DNA from: CBFHWY01 sp965659675
Lineage (GTDB): Bacteria; Bacteroidota; Bacteroidia; Flavobacteriales_G; Salibacteraceae
Length of the DNA stretch: 23,251 nt
Direction: 5' to 3'
Assembly (NCBI GenBank): GCA_965659675.1
Contig: CBFHWY010000042.1
Span: forward strand, 1-23,251
Positions 7,830 to 15,512 of the stretch are shown here, one piece after another. The translations under genes and the position numbers were made by a program. Position 1 is the first letter of the stretch. Every line of letters begins with the position of its first letter. The notes under the pieces were generated by a model. It saw only the letters and a list, made by a program, of their open reading frames with translations. It was not told the origin of the DNA and ran no database searches.

Positions 7830-9449
7830 ATGAAGAACCGCCTGAGTATTTACCTACCCCTTATCATCGCTTTCGTTTTTGTAGGCGGGTTCTTTATCGG
7901 TTCACAGTATTCAGTTGGATTAGGAGGTTCGGAACAAAAGTTTTCCTTAGGCAAGAAATTCAACAAGCTCAATGAAGTAGTGAATTACATTGAGAATGAA
8001 TATGTTGACAGTGTTAAGCGGGAGCAGTTGACCGATAAGATTATCACTGACCTGCTTCAGGAACTGGATCCACATTCCTACTACATCAGTGCTGAAGAAA
8101 CCAAGCAAATGAATGAACCCCTGGAGGGTGGATTTGATGGTATTGGTGTTCAATTCAGCATTCAGAATGATACCATCGTCGTGATCAATCCAGTATCTGG
8201 AGGTCCATCAGAGAAGTTGGGCATCATGCCTGGAGATCGTATCGTGAAAGTGGACGGTGAGTTGGTTGCAGGGGTGAATATCTCCAACTCCGATGTGATG
8301 AAAAAGCTGAAAGGTCCTTCGGGAACCAAAGTGAAGGTAGATATCCATAGAAGTGGATCCAATAAATTGCTAAATTTCGATATCACAAGGGATCGTATAT
8401 CAATTCACAGTGTGGATGCGGCATACATGATCAGAAAAGATATTGCTTACCTAAAGATCAGTCGCTTTTCAAGAAATACTCATCAGGAATTCTCTGAGGC
8501 ATCACAGGAGATGCTGCAAAAAGGGATGACAAAGATGATCCTCGACCTACGTGGCAATGGAGGTGGAATAATGAGCGCAGCAACGGATATTGCAGATGAG
8601 TTTTTGGCCAATGGAAAACTGATCGTTTACACTGAGGGCAAATCACGACCCAAAGAGAGTTTTTATGCGAGCTCAAGAGGAATCTTAGAGAATATTGACC
8701 TGGTTATTTTGATAGACGAAGCTAGCGCCAGTGCCAGTGAGATCATCTCGGGAGCGATACAGGATAACGACCGCGGACTGATCATCGGAAGAAGATCCTT
8801 TGGAAAAGGCCTGGTTCAGGAGCAGTCAGACTGGCCTGATGGAAGTGCTACGCGATTGACCATAGCCAGATATTACACCCCCAGCGGTCGATCAATTCAA
8901 AAGCCATATGATAAAGGCAGTGAAGCTTATCACAAAGAATATTATCAGCGTTATGAGAATGGAGAACTGGAATCGGCAGACAGTGTGAAGATCGCAGATT
9001 CACTGGAATTTGAGACTGAGTCTGGCCGAAAGGTCTATGGAGGTGGTGGTATTATGCCAGACATCTTTGTACCAATTGATACCACCGGAAATTCATGGTA
9101 TCTGTCTGAACTCTATTATTCCGGGCAGTTCTATGATTTCTGCTTTTACTACACCGATCATCACAGGGAAGAACTCGAGAAGTTCGAAGGACATGGCGAA
9201 TTTGCTCGAAACTTTAGGGTTGACGATCAGCTTTTGCGTGAGTTTGTAGACTTTGCTGAGAAGTCAGGTGTTCGCAAGGATGATGAAGGACTTGAGCAAT
9301 CAGAAGAGGTGATCCGATATCGAATCAAAGCCGGAATAGCGCGCAATCTTTATGGCGATGAAGGCTTTTACCCAGTGGTCAATGAAGAAGACATCGTGGT
9401 CAAAAAAGCATTGGAGAGCTTCGACAGAGAATTCAGCTTCTTGCAATAA
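7830..9449 (+). CDS. S41 family C-terminal processing peptidase (CtpA/Prc type)
   Basis: This is a periplasmic serine protease of the tail-specific type. The 539-residue product has an N-terminal signal or anchor helix (about residues 6-27) and a PDZ domain (about 95-180, GIGVQFSIQND then GIMPGDRIVKVDG). The S41 core includes LRGNGGGIM, the nucleophile region EASASASEI with predicted catalytic Ser301, and RRSFGKGLVQ with predicted Lys326; the 25-residue Ser-Lys spacing equals that in E. coli Tsp. The C-terminal 150 residues are an acidic, helical extension typical of Bacteroidota members. It starts 19 bases after gatC and may be co-transcribed. The substrate is unknown. Confidence 0.94.
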   Translation: MKNRLSIYLPLIIAFVFVGGFFIGSQYSVGLGGSEQKFSLGKKFNKLNEVVNYIENEYVDSVKREQLTDKIITDLLQELDPHSYYISAEETKQMNEPLEGGFDGIGVQFSIQNDTIVVINPVSGGPSEKLGIMPGDRIVKVDGELVAGVNISNSDVMKKLKGPSGTKVKVDIHRSGSNKLLNFDITRDRISIHSVDAAYMIRKDIAYLKISRFSRNTHQEFSEASQEMLQKGMTKMILDLRGNGGGIMSAATDIADEFLANGKLIVYTEGKSRPKESFYASSRGILENIDLVILIDEASASASEIISGAIQDNDRGLIIGRRSFGKGLVQEQSDWPDGSATRLTIARYYTPSGRSIQKPYDKGSEAYHKEYYQRYENGELESADSVKIADSLEFETESGRKVYGGGGIMPDIFVPIDTTGNSWYLSELYYSGQFYDFCFYYTDHHREELEKFEGHGEFARNFRVDDQLLREFVDFAEKSGVRKDDEGLEQSEEVIRYRIKAGIARNLYGDEGFYPVVNEEDIVVKKALESFDREFSFLQ

Positions 9450-9465
9450 AGCCCAAGCTTCAACG

Positions 9466-9473
9466 TATATTTG
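9466..9473 (+). promoter_or_regulatory. Probable -7 promoter box of the ABC exporter gene
   Basis: TATATTTG is a perfect TAnnTTTG match. A TTG at 9441-9443 could serve as the -33 element with a 22-base spacer. The box ends only 6 bases before the ATG at 9480, so the transcript would have almost no leader. Confidence 0.5.
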
Positions 9474-9479
9474 TTCCGG

Positions 9480-11312
9480 ATGAAGAAACTCCTGGAACTC
9501 CTTTCTTTTCTAAAAAATTACAAGTTGGCCGCATTTCTGAATGTGTTCTTTAACTTGTTGTCGAGCCTTTTCAGTCTCTTTTCGATCTCCCTGGCAATCC
9601 CTTTCCTGAACCTCATTTTTTTGACCAAAGACGAGGAGTATGAGCGCTACCGAAATATGGCAGAGCCCTCCTTTAACTTCACTGTAGATAGTCTCGCCGA
9701 AAAATTCAACTACACCTTTGGCAACCTGATCCTTGAAGATGGAAAGGGAGCTGCGCTGATATTTTTATGTGGGATCATTGTCCTCATGTTCTTTTTTAAG
9801 AACCTTTTCCGATACCTGGCAATGTATTGCATCGCGATCGTGAGAACCGGTATCATTCGCGATCTTCGAAAAGCGATCTACAGCAAGCTCATGGTACTCC
9901 CTCTTTCTTACTACTCGGAAGAGAAAAAAGGGGATATCATCTCTCGAATGTCCAGTGATGTTCAGGAGATAGAGCACACGGTGTTGCGCTCAATCGAAAT
10001 GTTGTTCAAAGACCCGATAAACATCATACTCTTTCTTAGCGCCATGTTTGTTATGAGCGCGAAACTGAGCATGTTCGTGATCGTGCTTCTTCCCATATCA
10101 GGATTTATCATCGGCAGAACGGGTAAAAGCTTAAAGCGGACTGCAAGAAAGGGGCAATCTCAAATTGGCTCGCTGATCAGCTGGATAGAAGAGAGTTTAA
10201 TGGGGCTTAGAGTGATCAAAGCTTTTAACGCTGAGCCTTTTGCTTCCGGCAGATTTAACGAACTGAACGAGCGTTTCAGACAATTGCTGAAACGCATGTA
10301 TCACAAAAGAGATCTGGCTTCTCCTCTGAGCGAATTTCTTGGTGTAGGAACGGTTGTTTTAGTGATGTGGTTTGGCGGTGGACTCGTACTGAGTGATGAT
10401 ATGGAAGCTGCAAAATTTATCGGCTTCATTCTATTCTTTACCCAGATCATTAGTCCGAGTAAATCATTTACAGATGCCTATTTCAATATTCAGAAAGGAG
10501 CTGCTTCTGCCGAACGAATTCAGGAGATCATTCAGGCTGATGAGAAGATCAAAGAGCGTCCGGATGCGACGCCACTAAAGAACTTTGAAGAAAACATCAT
10601 TTTTGAGGATGTTCAGTTTGCCTATGCCGAAGAGCCGGTACTTCAGGATATCAATTTTGAGATCAAAAAAGGTCAAACCATCGCTTTGGTCGGACCATCA
10701 GGAGGGGGTAAATCAACGCTGGCCGACCTAATTCCCAGATTCTATGATGTGCTTGGAGGTCAAATTCGTATCGATGGAATTGATATTCGCGATCTGATCA
10801 TAAAAGACCTGCGAAATCAAATGGGTGTGGTGAACCAACAGGCCATACTTTTTAATGATACGGTGTACAACAACATTGCTTTCGGTAAGCCGGGGATCGA
10901 TGCAAAGAGAGTGGAAGAAGCTGCGAGAATTGCCAATGCGCATGATTTTATTTCTGCTTTGCCAAAAGCATATGAAACCAATATTGGAGATTCTGGAGAT
11001 AAGTTGAGTGGCGGACAAAAACAACGCATAAGTATCGCAAGAGCGGTGCTTCACAACCCTCCCATATTGATCCTTGATGAAGCGACCTCTGCGCTGGATA
11101 CGGAAAGTGAGAAGCTTGTTCAGGATGCCCTGAATCAGCTCATGGAAAACAGGACTTCCCTTGTGATCGCACACCGTCTTTCCACCATTCAAAAAGCAGA
11201 TCGAATCATTGTGATCGATGGTGGAAAGATCACTGAGTCTGGAAGTCACGATGAGCTTCTGGATCAGGGAGGACTATACAAGAAGTTGCACGATCTGCAA
11301 AGCTTCGATTAA
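9480..11312 (+). CDS. ABC transporter, fused permease and ATPase (MsbA/lipid exporter type)
   Basis: The 610-residue half-transporter (from the ATG at 9480; a TTG three codons earlier overlaps the promoter box) has an N-terminal exporter membrane domain of about six helices. The C-terminal ATPase carries Walker A GPSGGGKST, the Q-loop in VNQQAILFND, signature LSGGQKQRIS, Walker B ILILDEATSALD and the switch His in IAHRLST. It would work as a homodimer in the inner membrane. Family and length fit MsbA, which flips lipid A, but drug or other lipid exporters share this architecture, so the substrate is an inference. The stop overlaps the convergent aspS stop in TTAA. Confidence 0.92.
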   Translation: MKKLLELLSFLKNYKLAAFLNVFFNLLSSLFSLFSISLAIPFLNLIFLTKDEEYERYRNMAEPSFNFTVDSLAEKFNYTFGNLILEDGKGAALIFLCGIIVLMFFFKNLFRYLAMYCIAIVRTGIIRDLRKAIYSKLMVLPLSYYSEEKKGDIISRMSSDVQEIEHTVLRSIEMLFKDPINIILFLSAMFVMSAKLSMFVIVLLPISGFIIGRTGKSLKRTARKGQSQIGSLISWIEESLMGLRVIKAFNAEPFASGRFNELNERFRQLLKRMYHKRDLASPLSEFLGVGTVVLVMWFGGGLVLSDDMEAAKFIGFILFFTQIISPSKSFTDAYFNIQKGAASAERIQEIIQADEKIKERPDATPLKNFEENIIFEDVQFAYAEEPVLQDINFEIKKGQTIALVGPSGGGKSTLADLIPRFYDVLGGQIRIDGIDIRDLIIKDLRNQMGVVNQQAILFNDTVYNNIAFGKPGIDAKRVEEAARIANAHDFISALPKAYETNIGDSGDKLSGGQKQRISIARAVLHNPPILILDEATSALDTESEKLVQDALNQLMENRTSLVIAHRLSTIQKADRIIVIDGGKITESGSHDELLDQGGLYKKLHDLQSFD

Positions 11313-13045
11313 GCTAAACCGAGTTCCTTCAATTGTTCTTCAGAGATGGTCGCAGGTGCGTCGATCATTACATCCCTACCGTGGTTGTTTTTAGGAAATG
11401 CGATATAGTCGCGAATAGAATCCGTTCCACCAAAGATGGCTGCAATTCGGTCAAAGCCAAAAGCAATTCCACCGTGTGGGGGAGCGCCATACTCAAAGGC
11501 ACCCATCAAGAAGCCAAACTGTTCCTGAGCCTCTTCTTTGGTGAAGCCCAGCAGGTCAAACATCCTTGACTGGATCTGCCTATCGTGAATACGAATGGAT
11601 CCACCGCCCAATTCCACTCCGTTGATCACCATATCATAGGCATCCGCTTTTATTTCAGCGGGATTAGCTTCAAAAGCTTCCACCTTAGCAGGGTTTGGAG
11701 AGGTGAAGGGGTGATGCATTGCGTGATAATGGCCTGTTTCCTCATCTTTTTCAAGGAGTGGAAAGTCGACCACCCACAGAGGTTTGAATTTGCTAGGATT
11801 TCTTAAACCTAGCCGCGTTCCCATTTCCAGGCGCAGCTCGCACATGGCTTTTCTTGTTTGATCCAGGTCTCCACTGAGGATCAAAAGAAGGTCACCTTTT
11901 ATGGCACCCATTTTTCTGGCCCAGCTTGATAGCACTTCCCGACCGTAGAATTTATCGACGCTCGATTTGTAACTGCCGTCTTCATTGCATTTGACATAAA
12001 CCAGTCCTTTTGCACCGATCTGCGGGCGCTTAACCCAGTCAGTAAGGGCGTCGAGTTGTTTTCGAGAATAATTTGAGCAACCATTTGCCTTGATACCCAA
12101 AACCACCTCTGCATCGTCAAATACCTTAAAGCCATGACCCTGAGCAAGCTCATTGAGCTCACAAAATTCCATTCCAAAACGAAGGTCGGGTTTGTCCGAA
12201 CCGAATCTTTTCATGGCCTCATCGTAAGTCATTCGTTCAAAGTCTGACAGTTCAATATCCTTTATGGACTTAAAAAGATGTTTCATCAAGCCCTCGAAGG
12301 TGTTTAACACATCTTCTCTCTCTACAAATGACATTTCACAGTCGATCTGAGTAAATTCCGGTTGGCGATCCGCTCGCAGATCTTCATCCCTGAAACAACG
12401 TACAACCTGAAAATAACGATCATATCCGCTAACCATCAAAAGTTGTTTGAAGGTTTGTGGTGATTGTGGAAGCGCATAGAATTGTCCTTCATTCATTCTG
12501 GACGGAACCAGAAAGTCCCTCGCTCCTTCAGGAGTTGATTTGATCAGATAGGGTGTTTCAATTTCCAAAAAGTCTTGATCATTCAAATACTTTCGAGTTT
12601 CCAAAGCCAGTCTGTGACGTAATTGAATACTTTGTTGAAGAGGAGACCTTCTGAGGTCTAAATAACGGTACTTCATTCGCAGTTCTTCACCTCCGTCTGT
12701 TTCTTCTTCAATGGTGAATGGAGGGGTTTTTGAAGCATTGAGTACCTTCAGCTCATTGACGATGATCTCAATGTCTCCAGTGGGCATATTCGGATTCTTG
12801 CTCACCCGTTCTGCGACTTCGCCGCTGACCTGGATAACGAATTCCCGACCAAGCTTGCGAGCTTCTTCACAAAGAGCGGCATTGCTTTCCATGTTAAACG
12901 CAAGTTGGGTGATCCCGTAGCGATCCCTGAGATCGATAAAGGTCATTCCCCCCAGATCACGTGAGCGCTGAACCCAGCCACTTAATTGGCAGGTATTGCC
13001 CTTGTCTGAAAGTCTAAGTTCTCCGCATGTATGTGTCCTCAACAT
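11309..13045 (-). CDS. aspS: Aspartate-tRNA ligase AspS
   Basis: AspS is a class IIb synthetase that charges tRNA-Asp. At 578 residues it has the length of the bacterial type, which carries an inserted GAD domain. It begins with the anticodon-binding OB fold (LSGWVQRSRDLGGMTFIDLRDRYG is split here as SGWVQRSRDLGG and FIDLRDRYG). Motif 2 is seen as FRDEDLRADRQPEFTQID and motif 3 as GGIAFGFDRIAAIFGG near the C-terminus. A possible promoter box TAACTTCG (minus strand, 13071-13064), a weaker variant of TAnnTTTG, lies 18 bases before the ATG. It is divergent from tadA across a 48-base spacer. Confidence 0.97.
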   Translation of the reverse strand: MLRTHTCGELRLSDKGNTCQLSGWVQRSRDLGGMTFIDLRDRYGITQLAFNMESNAALCEEARKLGREFVIQVSGEVAERVSKNPNMPTGDIEIIVNELKVLNASKTPPFTIEEETDGGEELRMKYRYLDLRRSPLQQSIQLRHRLALETRKYLNDQDFLEIETPYLIKSTPEGARDFLVPSRMNEGQFYALPQSPQTFKQLLMVSGYDRYFQVVRCFRDEDLRADRQPEFTQIDCEMSFVEREDVLNTFEGLMKHLFKSIKDIELSDFERMTYDEAMKRFGSDKPDLRFGMEFCELNELAQGHGFKVFDDAEVVLGIKANGCSNYSRKQLDALTDWVKRPQIGAKGLVYVKCNEDGSYKSSVDKFYGREVLSSWARKMGAIKGDLLLILSGDLDQTRKAMCELRLEMGTRLGLRNPSKFKPLWVVDFPLLEKDEETGHYHAMHHPFTSPNPAKVEAFEANPAEIKADAYDMVINGVELGGGSIRIHDRQIQSRMFDLLGFTKEEAQEQFGFLMGAFEYGAPPHGGIAFGFDRIAAIFGGTDSIRDYIAFPKNNHGRDVMIDAPATISEEQLKELGLA

Positions 13046-13081
13046 CCTCTTGAATTTGAACCGCGAAGTTAGTTATTAGCC

Positions 13082-13089
13082 TACTTTTG
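13082..13089 (+). promoter_or_regulatory. tadA: Probable -7 promoter box of tadA
   Basis: TACTTTTG matches TAnnTTTG perfectly. A TTTG at 13055-13058 could be the -33 element, with a 23-base spacer at the long end of the usual range. The box ends only 4 bases before the tadA ATG, implying a leaderless or nearly leaderless mRNA. Confidence 0.5.
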
Positions 13090-13093
13090 AAGC

Positions 13094-13540
13094 ATGATTC
13101 AAGCACTTTCTGACGAACATTTCATGAAAATTGCGCTTCAGGAGGCTCAAATGGCTGAAGAAGTAGATGAGGTTCCGGTAGGGGCGGTAGTGGTTTCTAA
13201 AGGAAAGATCATTGCCCGAGCGCACAACCTAACCGAAAGACTAACGGATGTGACCGCCCATGCTGAAATGCAAGCCATCACGTCAGCGGCAAACTTTCTG
13301 GGAGGAAAGTATCTGAATGATTGCACCTTGTTCGTTACCCTGGAGCCTTGTGTGATGTGTGCAGGCGCCATTGCCTGGTCGCGAGTGGGAAAACTGGTTT
13401 TTGGAGCCTTTGATTCAAAGAAGGGATATACCTTACTCAATCAGGACATCCTTCATCCAAAAACAGAAGTTATTCCCGGGATCATGAAAGAGGAGTGCGG
13501 GGAGATACTCACGAACTATTTCCGAAAAAAACGAGTTTGA
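13094..13540 (+). CDS. tadA: tRNA-specific adenosine deaminase TadA
   Basis: TadA deaminates A34 to inosine in the wobble position of tRNA-Arg(ACG). The 148-residue product has the zinc deaminase signature: HAE at residues 56-58 (His ligand and catalytic Glu) and PCVMC at 85-89, with Cys86 and Cys89 as the other ligands. The EVPVGAVVV strand upstream and the SRVGKLVFGAFDSKKG segment downstream are typical of TadA rather than of cytidine or guanine deaminases. The chosen ATG keeps the family-typical SDEHFMKIAL start. The stop TGA directly abuts the stop of the convergent arsS gene. Confidence 0.94.
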   Translation: MIQALSDEHFMKIALQEAQMAEEVDEVPVGAVVVSKGKIIARAHNLTERLTDVTAHAEMQAITSAANFLGGKYLNDCTLFVTLEPCVMCAGAIAWSRVGKLVFGAFDSKKGYTLLNQDILHPKTEVIPGIMKEECGEILTNYFRKKRV

Positions 13541-14593
13541 TCAGGCAGTGCTACCCTGACAAGAAGAGCCAGCTCCCGCAGTGCAACCAAAACAATGTTG
13601 ATTCACAATGATCTTGCGTGAATTCAGCTTTTTGAGATCCCAATTTTTAATATGATCAGGAGCATTGGGCTCTAACTTCAGTTCAAGCATCTGATTGAAG
13701 TCGCAATCATATAGATTCCCCTGGTAATCTACTGATATCGTATTTCTGCACATTAGCCCGGCTGCTGCCGCTGGATTGAATGCCCCCACCAGTTCATGCA
13801 TATAGTCTTCGTAATTTCCGCTAACGAGAAGGTAGTCAAGAAAGCGGCTAATTGGAAGGTTAGTGATATTGAAGAGGCTATTGAATTCGATGCCGAAATC
13901 ACGGAATAGTCGCTGCTTAAATTCTTTTTGCATCGATTCCTGGTCTGGGGGCAAGAAAGCTCCACTTGGGTTGTAAACCAGATCGAGAATGAGACCACTT
14001 TCCTCTTTTCCATAACCCTGAGCATTGAGGAGCTGCAAAGCTTCAATCGACTGATCGAATACTCCTTCACCTCGCTGACTGTCAGTTCTTGATTTGCGAT
14101 AGAATGGCAGCGAACTCACTACTCGCACTTTATTTCGTTTAAAGAACTCAGGCAGCTCCAGTGTTTTTTTATTCTGAACAATGAAGGTGAGATTTGAGCG
14201 CACGATGATCTCAATATTGAGCTGAGCAGCCTGTTCCACGAACCAGCGAAACTGTGGGTGCATTTCAGGTGCGCCTCCGGTAATATCAAGTGTTGGGATC
14301 TGGTCTTTTTTGAGGATGTCCAAACAAAGTTGAAGGTCTTCTTTCGACATCTTTTCCTTTCGATCTGGACCCGCATCAACATGGCAATGCTTGCAGGTTT
14401 GGTTACACATATAACCGATATTCACCTGAAAGATCTCCACCCCTGTAGGTTTGAAAGGCCAGAGTCCAGAGTCCTTAAGCTTATCCTGAAATCGGTCTAG
14501 CTTTCCCGATTGAAATAAGCCATTGTCGAGGATCTCAATTTGGCGTTCGCTTTCTGATAATTGACTCTTCCGTTTTTTGAGACTCTCGATCAT
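13541..14593 (-). CDS. arsS: ArsS-like radical SAM/Cys-rich protein (arsenosugar biosynthesis family)
   Basis: The 350-residue product has a radical SAM [4Fe-4S] motif CNQTCKHC with Cys63, Cys67 and Cys70. A C-terminal Cys-rich domain includes MCRNTISVDYQGNLYDCDF and HCFGCTAGAGSSC. This two-part layout is that of the radical SAM/Cys-rich family, members of which (ArsS) take part in arsenosugar synthesis from methylated arsenic. Some family members are selenoproteins; here the positions are Cys and no internal TGA is present. It starts 1 base after the stop of the AhpD-like gene, the usual partner of this family, so they form an operon. No ArsM methyltransferase is in the window. The arsenic role is inferred from the family. 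Confidence 0.85.
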   Translation of the reverse strand: MIESLKKRKSQLSESERQIEILDNGLFQSGKLDRFQDKLKDSGLWPFKPTGVEIFQVNIGYMCNQTCKHCHVDAGPDRKEKMSKEDLQLCLDILKKDQIPTLDITGGAPEMHPQFRWFVEQAAQLNIEIIVRSNLTFIVQNKKTLELPEFFKRNKVRVVSSLPFYRKSRTDSQRGEGVFDQSIEALQLLNAQGYGKEESGLILDLVYNPSGAFLPPDQESMQKEFKQRLFRDFGIEFNSLFNITNLPISRFLDYLLVSGNYEDYMHELVGAFNPAAAAGLMCRNTISVDYQGNLYDCDFNQMLELKLEPNAPDHIKNWDLKKLNSRKIIVNQHCFGCTAGAGSSCQGSTA

Positions 14594-14594
14594 G

Positions 14595-14930
14595 CTACAT
14601 GCTCATTTTTTTGACCTTGTTCATCATCTGTACACCATGCACAAGCGAAGCTCCACCACGAATGGCTGTGGCAACATGAAGTGCTTCCATCATTTCTTCT
14701 TTATCAATACCGCGTTTTACACTTTCAGAACTGTAGGCATCAATACAATAGGGGCACTGGATGGTATGTGCAACGGCCAGGGCAATAAGTGCTTTTTCGC
14801 GCGCACTCAAAGCACCTTCTTCGAATACTTTTCCGTAATAATCGAAGAACTTTTCACCTAATTCTTCCTGCCACTCACTCACATCTCCAAATTTGGCCAG
14901 GTCGGCCGGATCATAATAAGTCTTGCTCAT
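14595..14930 (-). CDS. AhpD/carboxymuconolactone decarboxylase-like protein (arsenosugar-associated peroxidase-like)
   Basis: The 111-residue product has the AhpD-type core: LSAREKALIALAVAHTIQCP leading into the redox motif CPYC (Cys59, Cys62), followed by the helix with AYSSESVKRGIDKEEMMEAL. This matches the small alkylhydroperoxidase-like proteins that accompany ArsS-type radical SAM enzymes. The arrangement here, stop of this gene one base from the arsS ATG, fits that pairing. Its exact reaction is not established. A terminator lies about 160 bases upstream on the same strand; I see no convincing promoter box between that terminator and the ATG. Confidence 0.82.
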   Translation of the reverse strand: MSKTYYDPADLAKFGDVSEWQEELGEKFFDYYGKVFEEGALSAREKALIALAVAHTIQCPYCIDAYSSESVKRGIDKEEMMEALHVATAIRGGASLVHGVQMMNKVKKMSM

Positions 14931-14996
14931 GTCGAATATTTGTCTGCTAAGATATCTGAATGTGCTGATTGAAATGTATGCAGGGTTACATTGTGG

Positions 14997-15038
14997 GAAT
15001 TGGGAATCAGGATTCGGGAGTTAGGTGTTGGTTGCAGG
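14997..15038 (+). repeat. Degenerate heptad repeat, consensus near GANTYGG
   Basis: Six consecutive heptads read GAATTGG, GAATCAG, GATTCGG, GAGTTAG, GTGTTGG, TTGCAGG. They share G at the first and last positions and a central T or pyrimidine. The G-rich strand is plus. Degeneration suggests an old or constrained array. Confidence 0.5.
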
Positions 15039-15053
15039 CTACAATGACGACCC

Positions 15054-15085
15054 TAACTACCTGGTTACCCGATCACCCTATATCC
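15054..15085 (+). repeat. Degenerate octad repeat, consensus near NNNNNACC
   Basis: Four octads read TAACTACC, TGGTTACC, CGATCACC, CTATATCC, with CC fixed at the last two positions. The G-rich strand is now minus, opposite to the neighbouring heptads. CCTAACTACC (15052-15061) can pair with GGGAGTTAGG (15016-15025) at 9 of 10 positions. Confidence 0.45.
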
Positions 15086-15089
15086 CAAC

Positions 15090-15120
15090 AAAAAAACCCT
15101 CCCCACGGATGTGAAGAGGG
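15090..15120 (-). terminator. Rho-independent terminator on the minus strand
   Basis: In the minus-strand RNA, CCCUCUUCAC pairs with GUGGGGAGGG around the loop AUCC to give a 10-bp stem, followed directly by seven U. Two of the pairs are G-U, which become C/A mismatches if the plus strand is transcribed. Stem quality and the U-tract therefore agree on minus orientation. No annotated gene lies upstream on that strand. Confidence 0.75.
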
Positions 15121-15167
15121 CTAGAGAGCTATATAAAGGAGAGAGAAAATCCTTTGCCAAAATCTAG

Positions 15168-15236
15168 TTACTCAGAACTGCGCTTCTTCTTCAGAACGCT
15201 TTTCGATTTTGAACACAGCAATGTTATAAGCTTCAT
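15168..15236 (-). CDS. Possible 22-residue basic peptide
   Basis: An ATG-initiated frame inside the candidate minus-strand transcript encodes MKLITLLCSKSKSVLKKKRS followed by SE and TAA. It has a short hydrophobic start and a strongly basic end. There is no homology I can recognise and no clear ribosome binding site, so it may be chance. It would matter only if the transcript is real. Confidence 0.15.
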   Translation of the reverse strand: MKLITLLCSKSKSVLKKKRSSE

Positions 15237-15445
15237 GTTAGTCTGTAAACAACTCAATGTTAAGCTTGGGTTAGGATGGTCGAAGTGCCAGTATAGAATG
15301 AAAGCAGAGCATCCTATGACAAAAATACTTGAATGTATTTGGCGTTTCGTTGCTCATTCAGTTTCACGATCTATTGAGCGTTCAAAAGAAATGATAGTTG
15401 TGTTAATTTAATGTTGGGCTTCCCTAATAATAGGATAAAACCTAG

Positions 15446-15479
15446 TTTGAATGAAAGTAAGGTTGGCAATATATGTTCG
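15446..15479 (+). promoter_or_regulatory. Possible promoter of the secreted phosphatase gene
   Basis: TTTG at 15446-15449 and TATGTTCG at 15472-15479 are spaced by 22 bases and resemble the Bacteroidota -33 and -7 elements, with TTCG in place of TTTG. The start codon at 15513 follows 33 bases later. Confidence 0.3.
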
Positions 15480-15512
15480 TGAAAATTTTCAACAAACTAA
15501 TATATCTACCTA

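Larger units (their letters stand above)
15090..15313 (-). ncRNA. Candidate small RNA ending at the minus-strand terminator
   Basis: On the minus strand a perfect -7 box TATTTTTG (15327-15320) lies about 200 bases upstream of the strong terminator, with no long reading frame between. Near the predicted 5' end, TAGGATG (15272-15278 on plus) and CATCCTA (15310-15316) form a 7-bp stem. AAAGGA (15135-15140) and TCCTTT (15150-15155) form another close to the terminator. No known RNA family is recognised. The same transcript could encode the 22-codon frame at 15168-15236 or be a leader of the ars-type operon. Confidence 0.35.
14931..15512. other. 582-base non-coding spacer with repeats, terminator and candidate RNA
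   Basis: No convincing protein gene fills this spacer. From left to right it holds degenerate 7-bp repeats (14997-15038), degenerate 8-bp repeats (15054-15085), a minus-strand terminator (15090-15120), a candidate minus-strand small transcript (to about 15313), and a weak plus-strand promoter for the secreted phosphatase gene (15446-15479). An 85-codon plus-strand frame at 15154-15411 starts with TTG and has no recognisable features. Confidence 0.7.

Noticed and set aside
13541..13560. Selenocysteine read-through at the ArsS stop codon
   Set aside because: The frame after the TGA has no conserved extension and the Cys-rich domain is already complete.
15154..15411. 85-codon plus-strand reading frame
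   Set aside because: It starts with TTG, has no recognisable domain, lies over the candidate minus-strand RNA, and has no good promoter.
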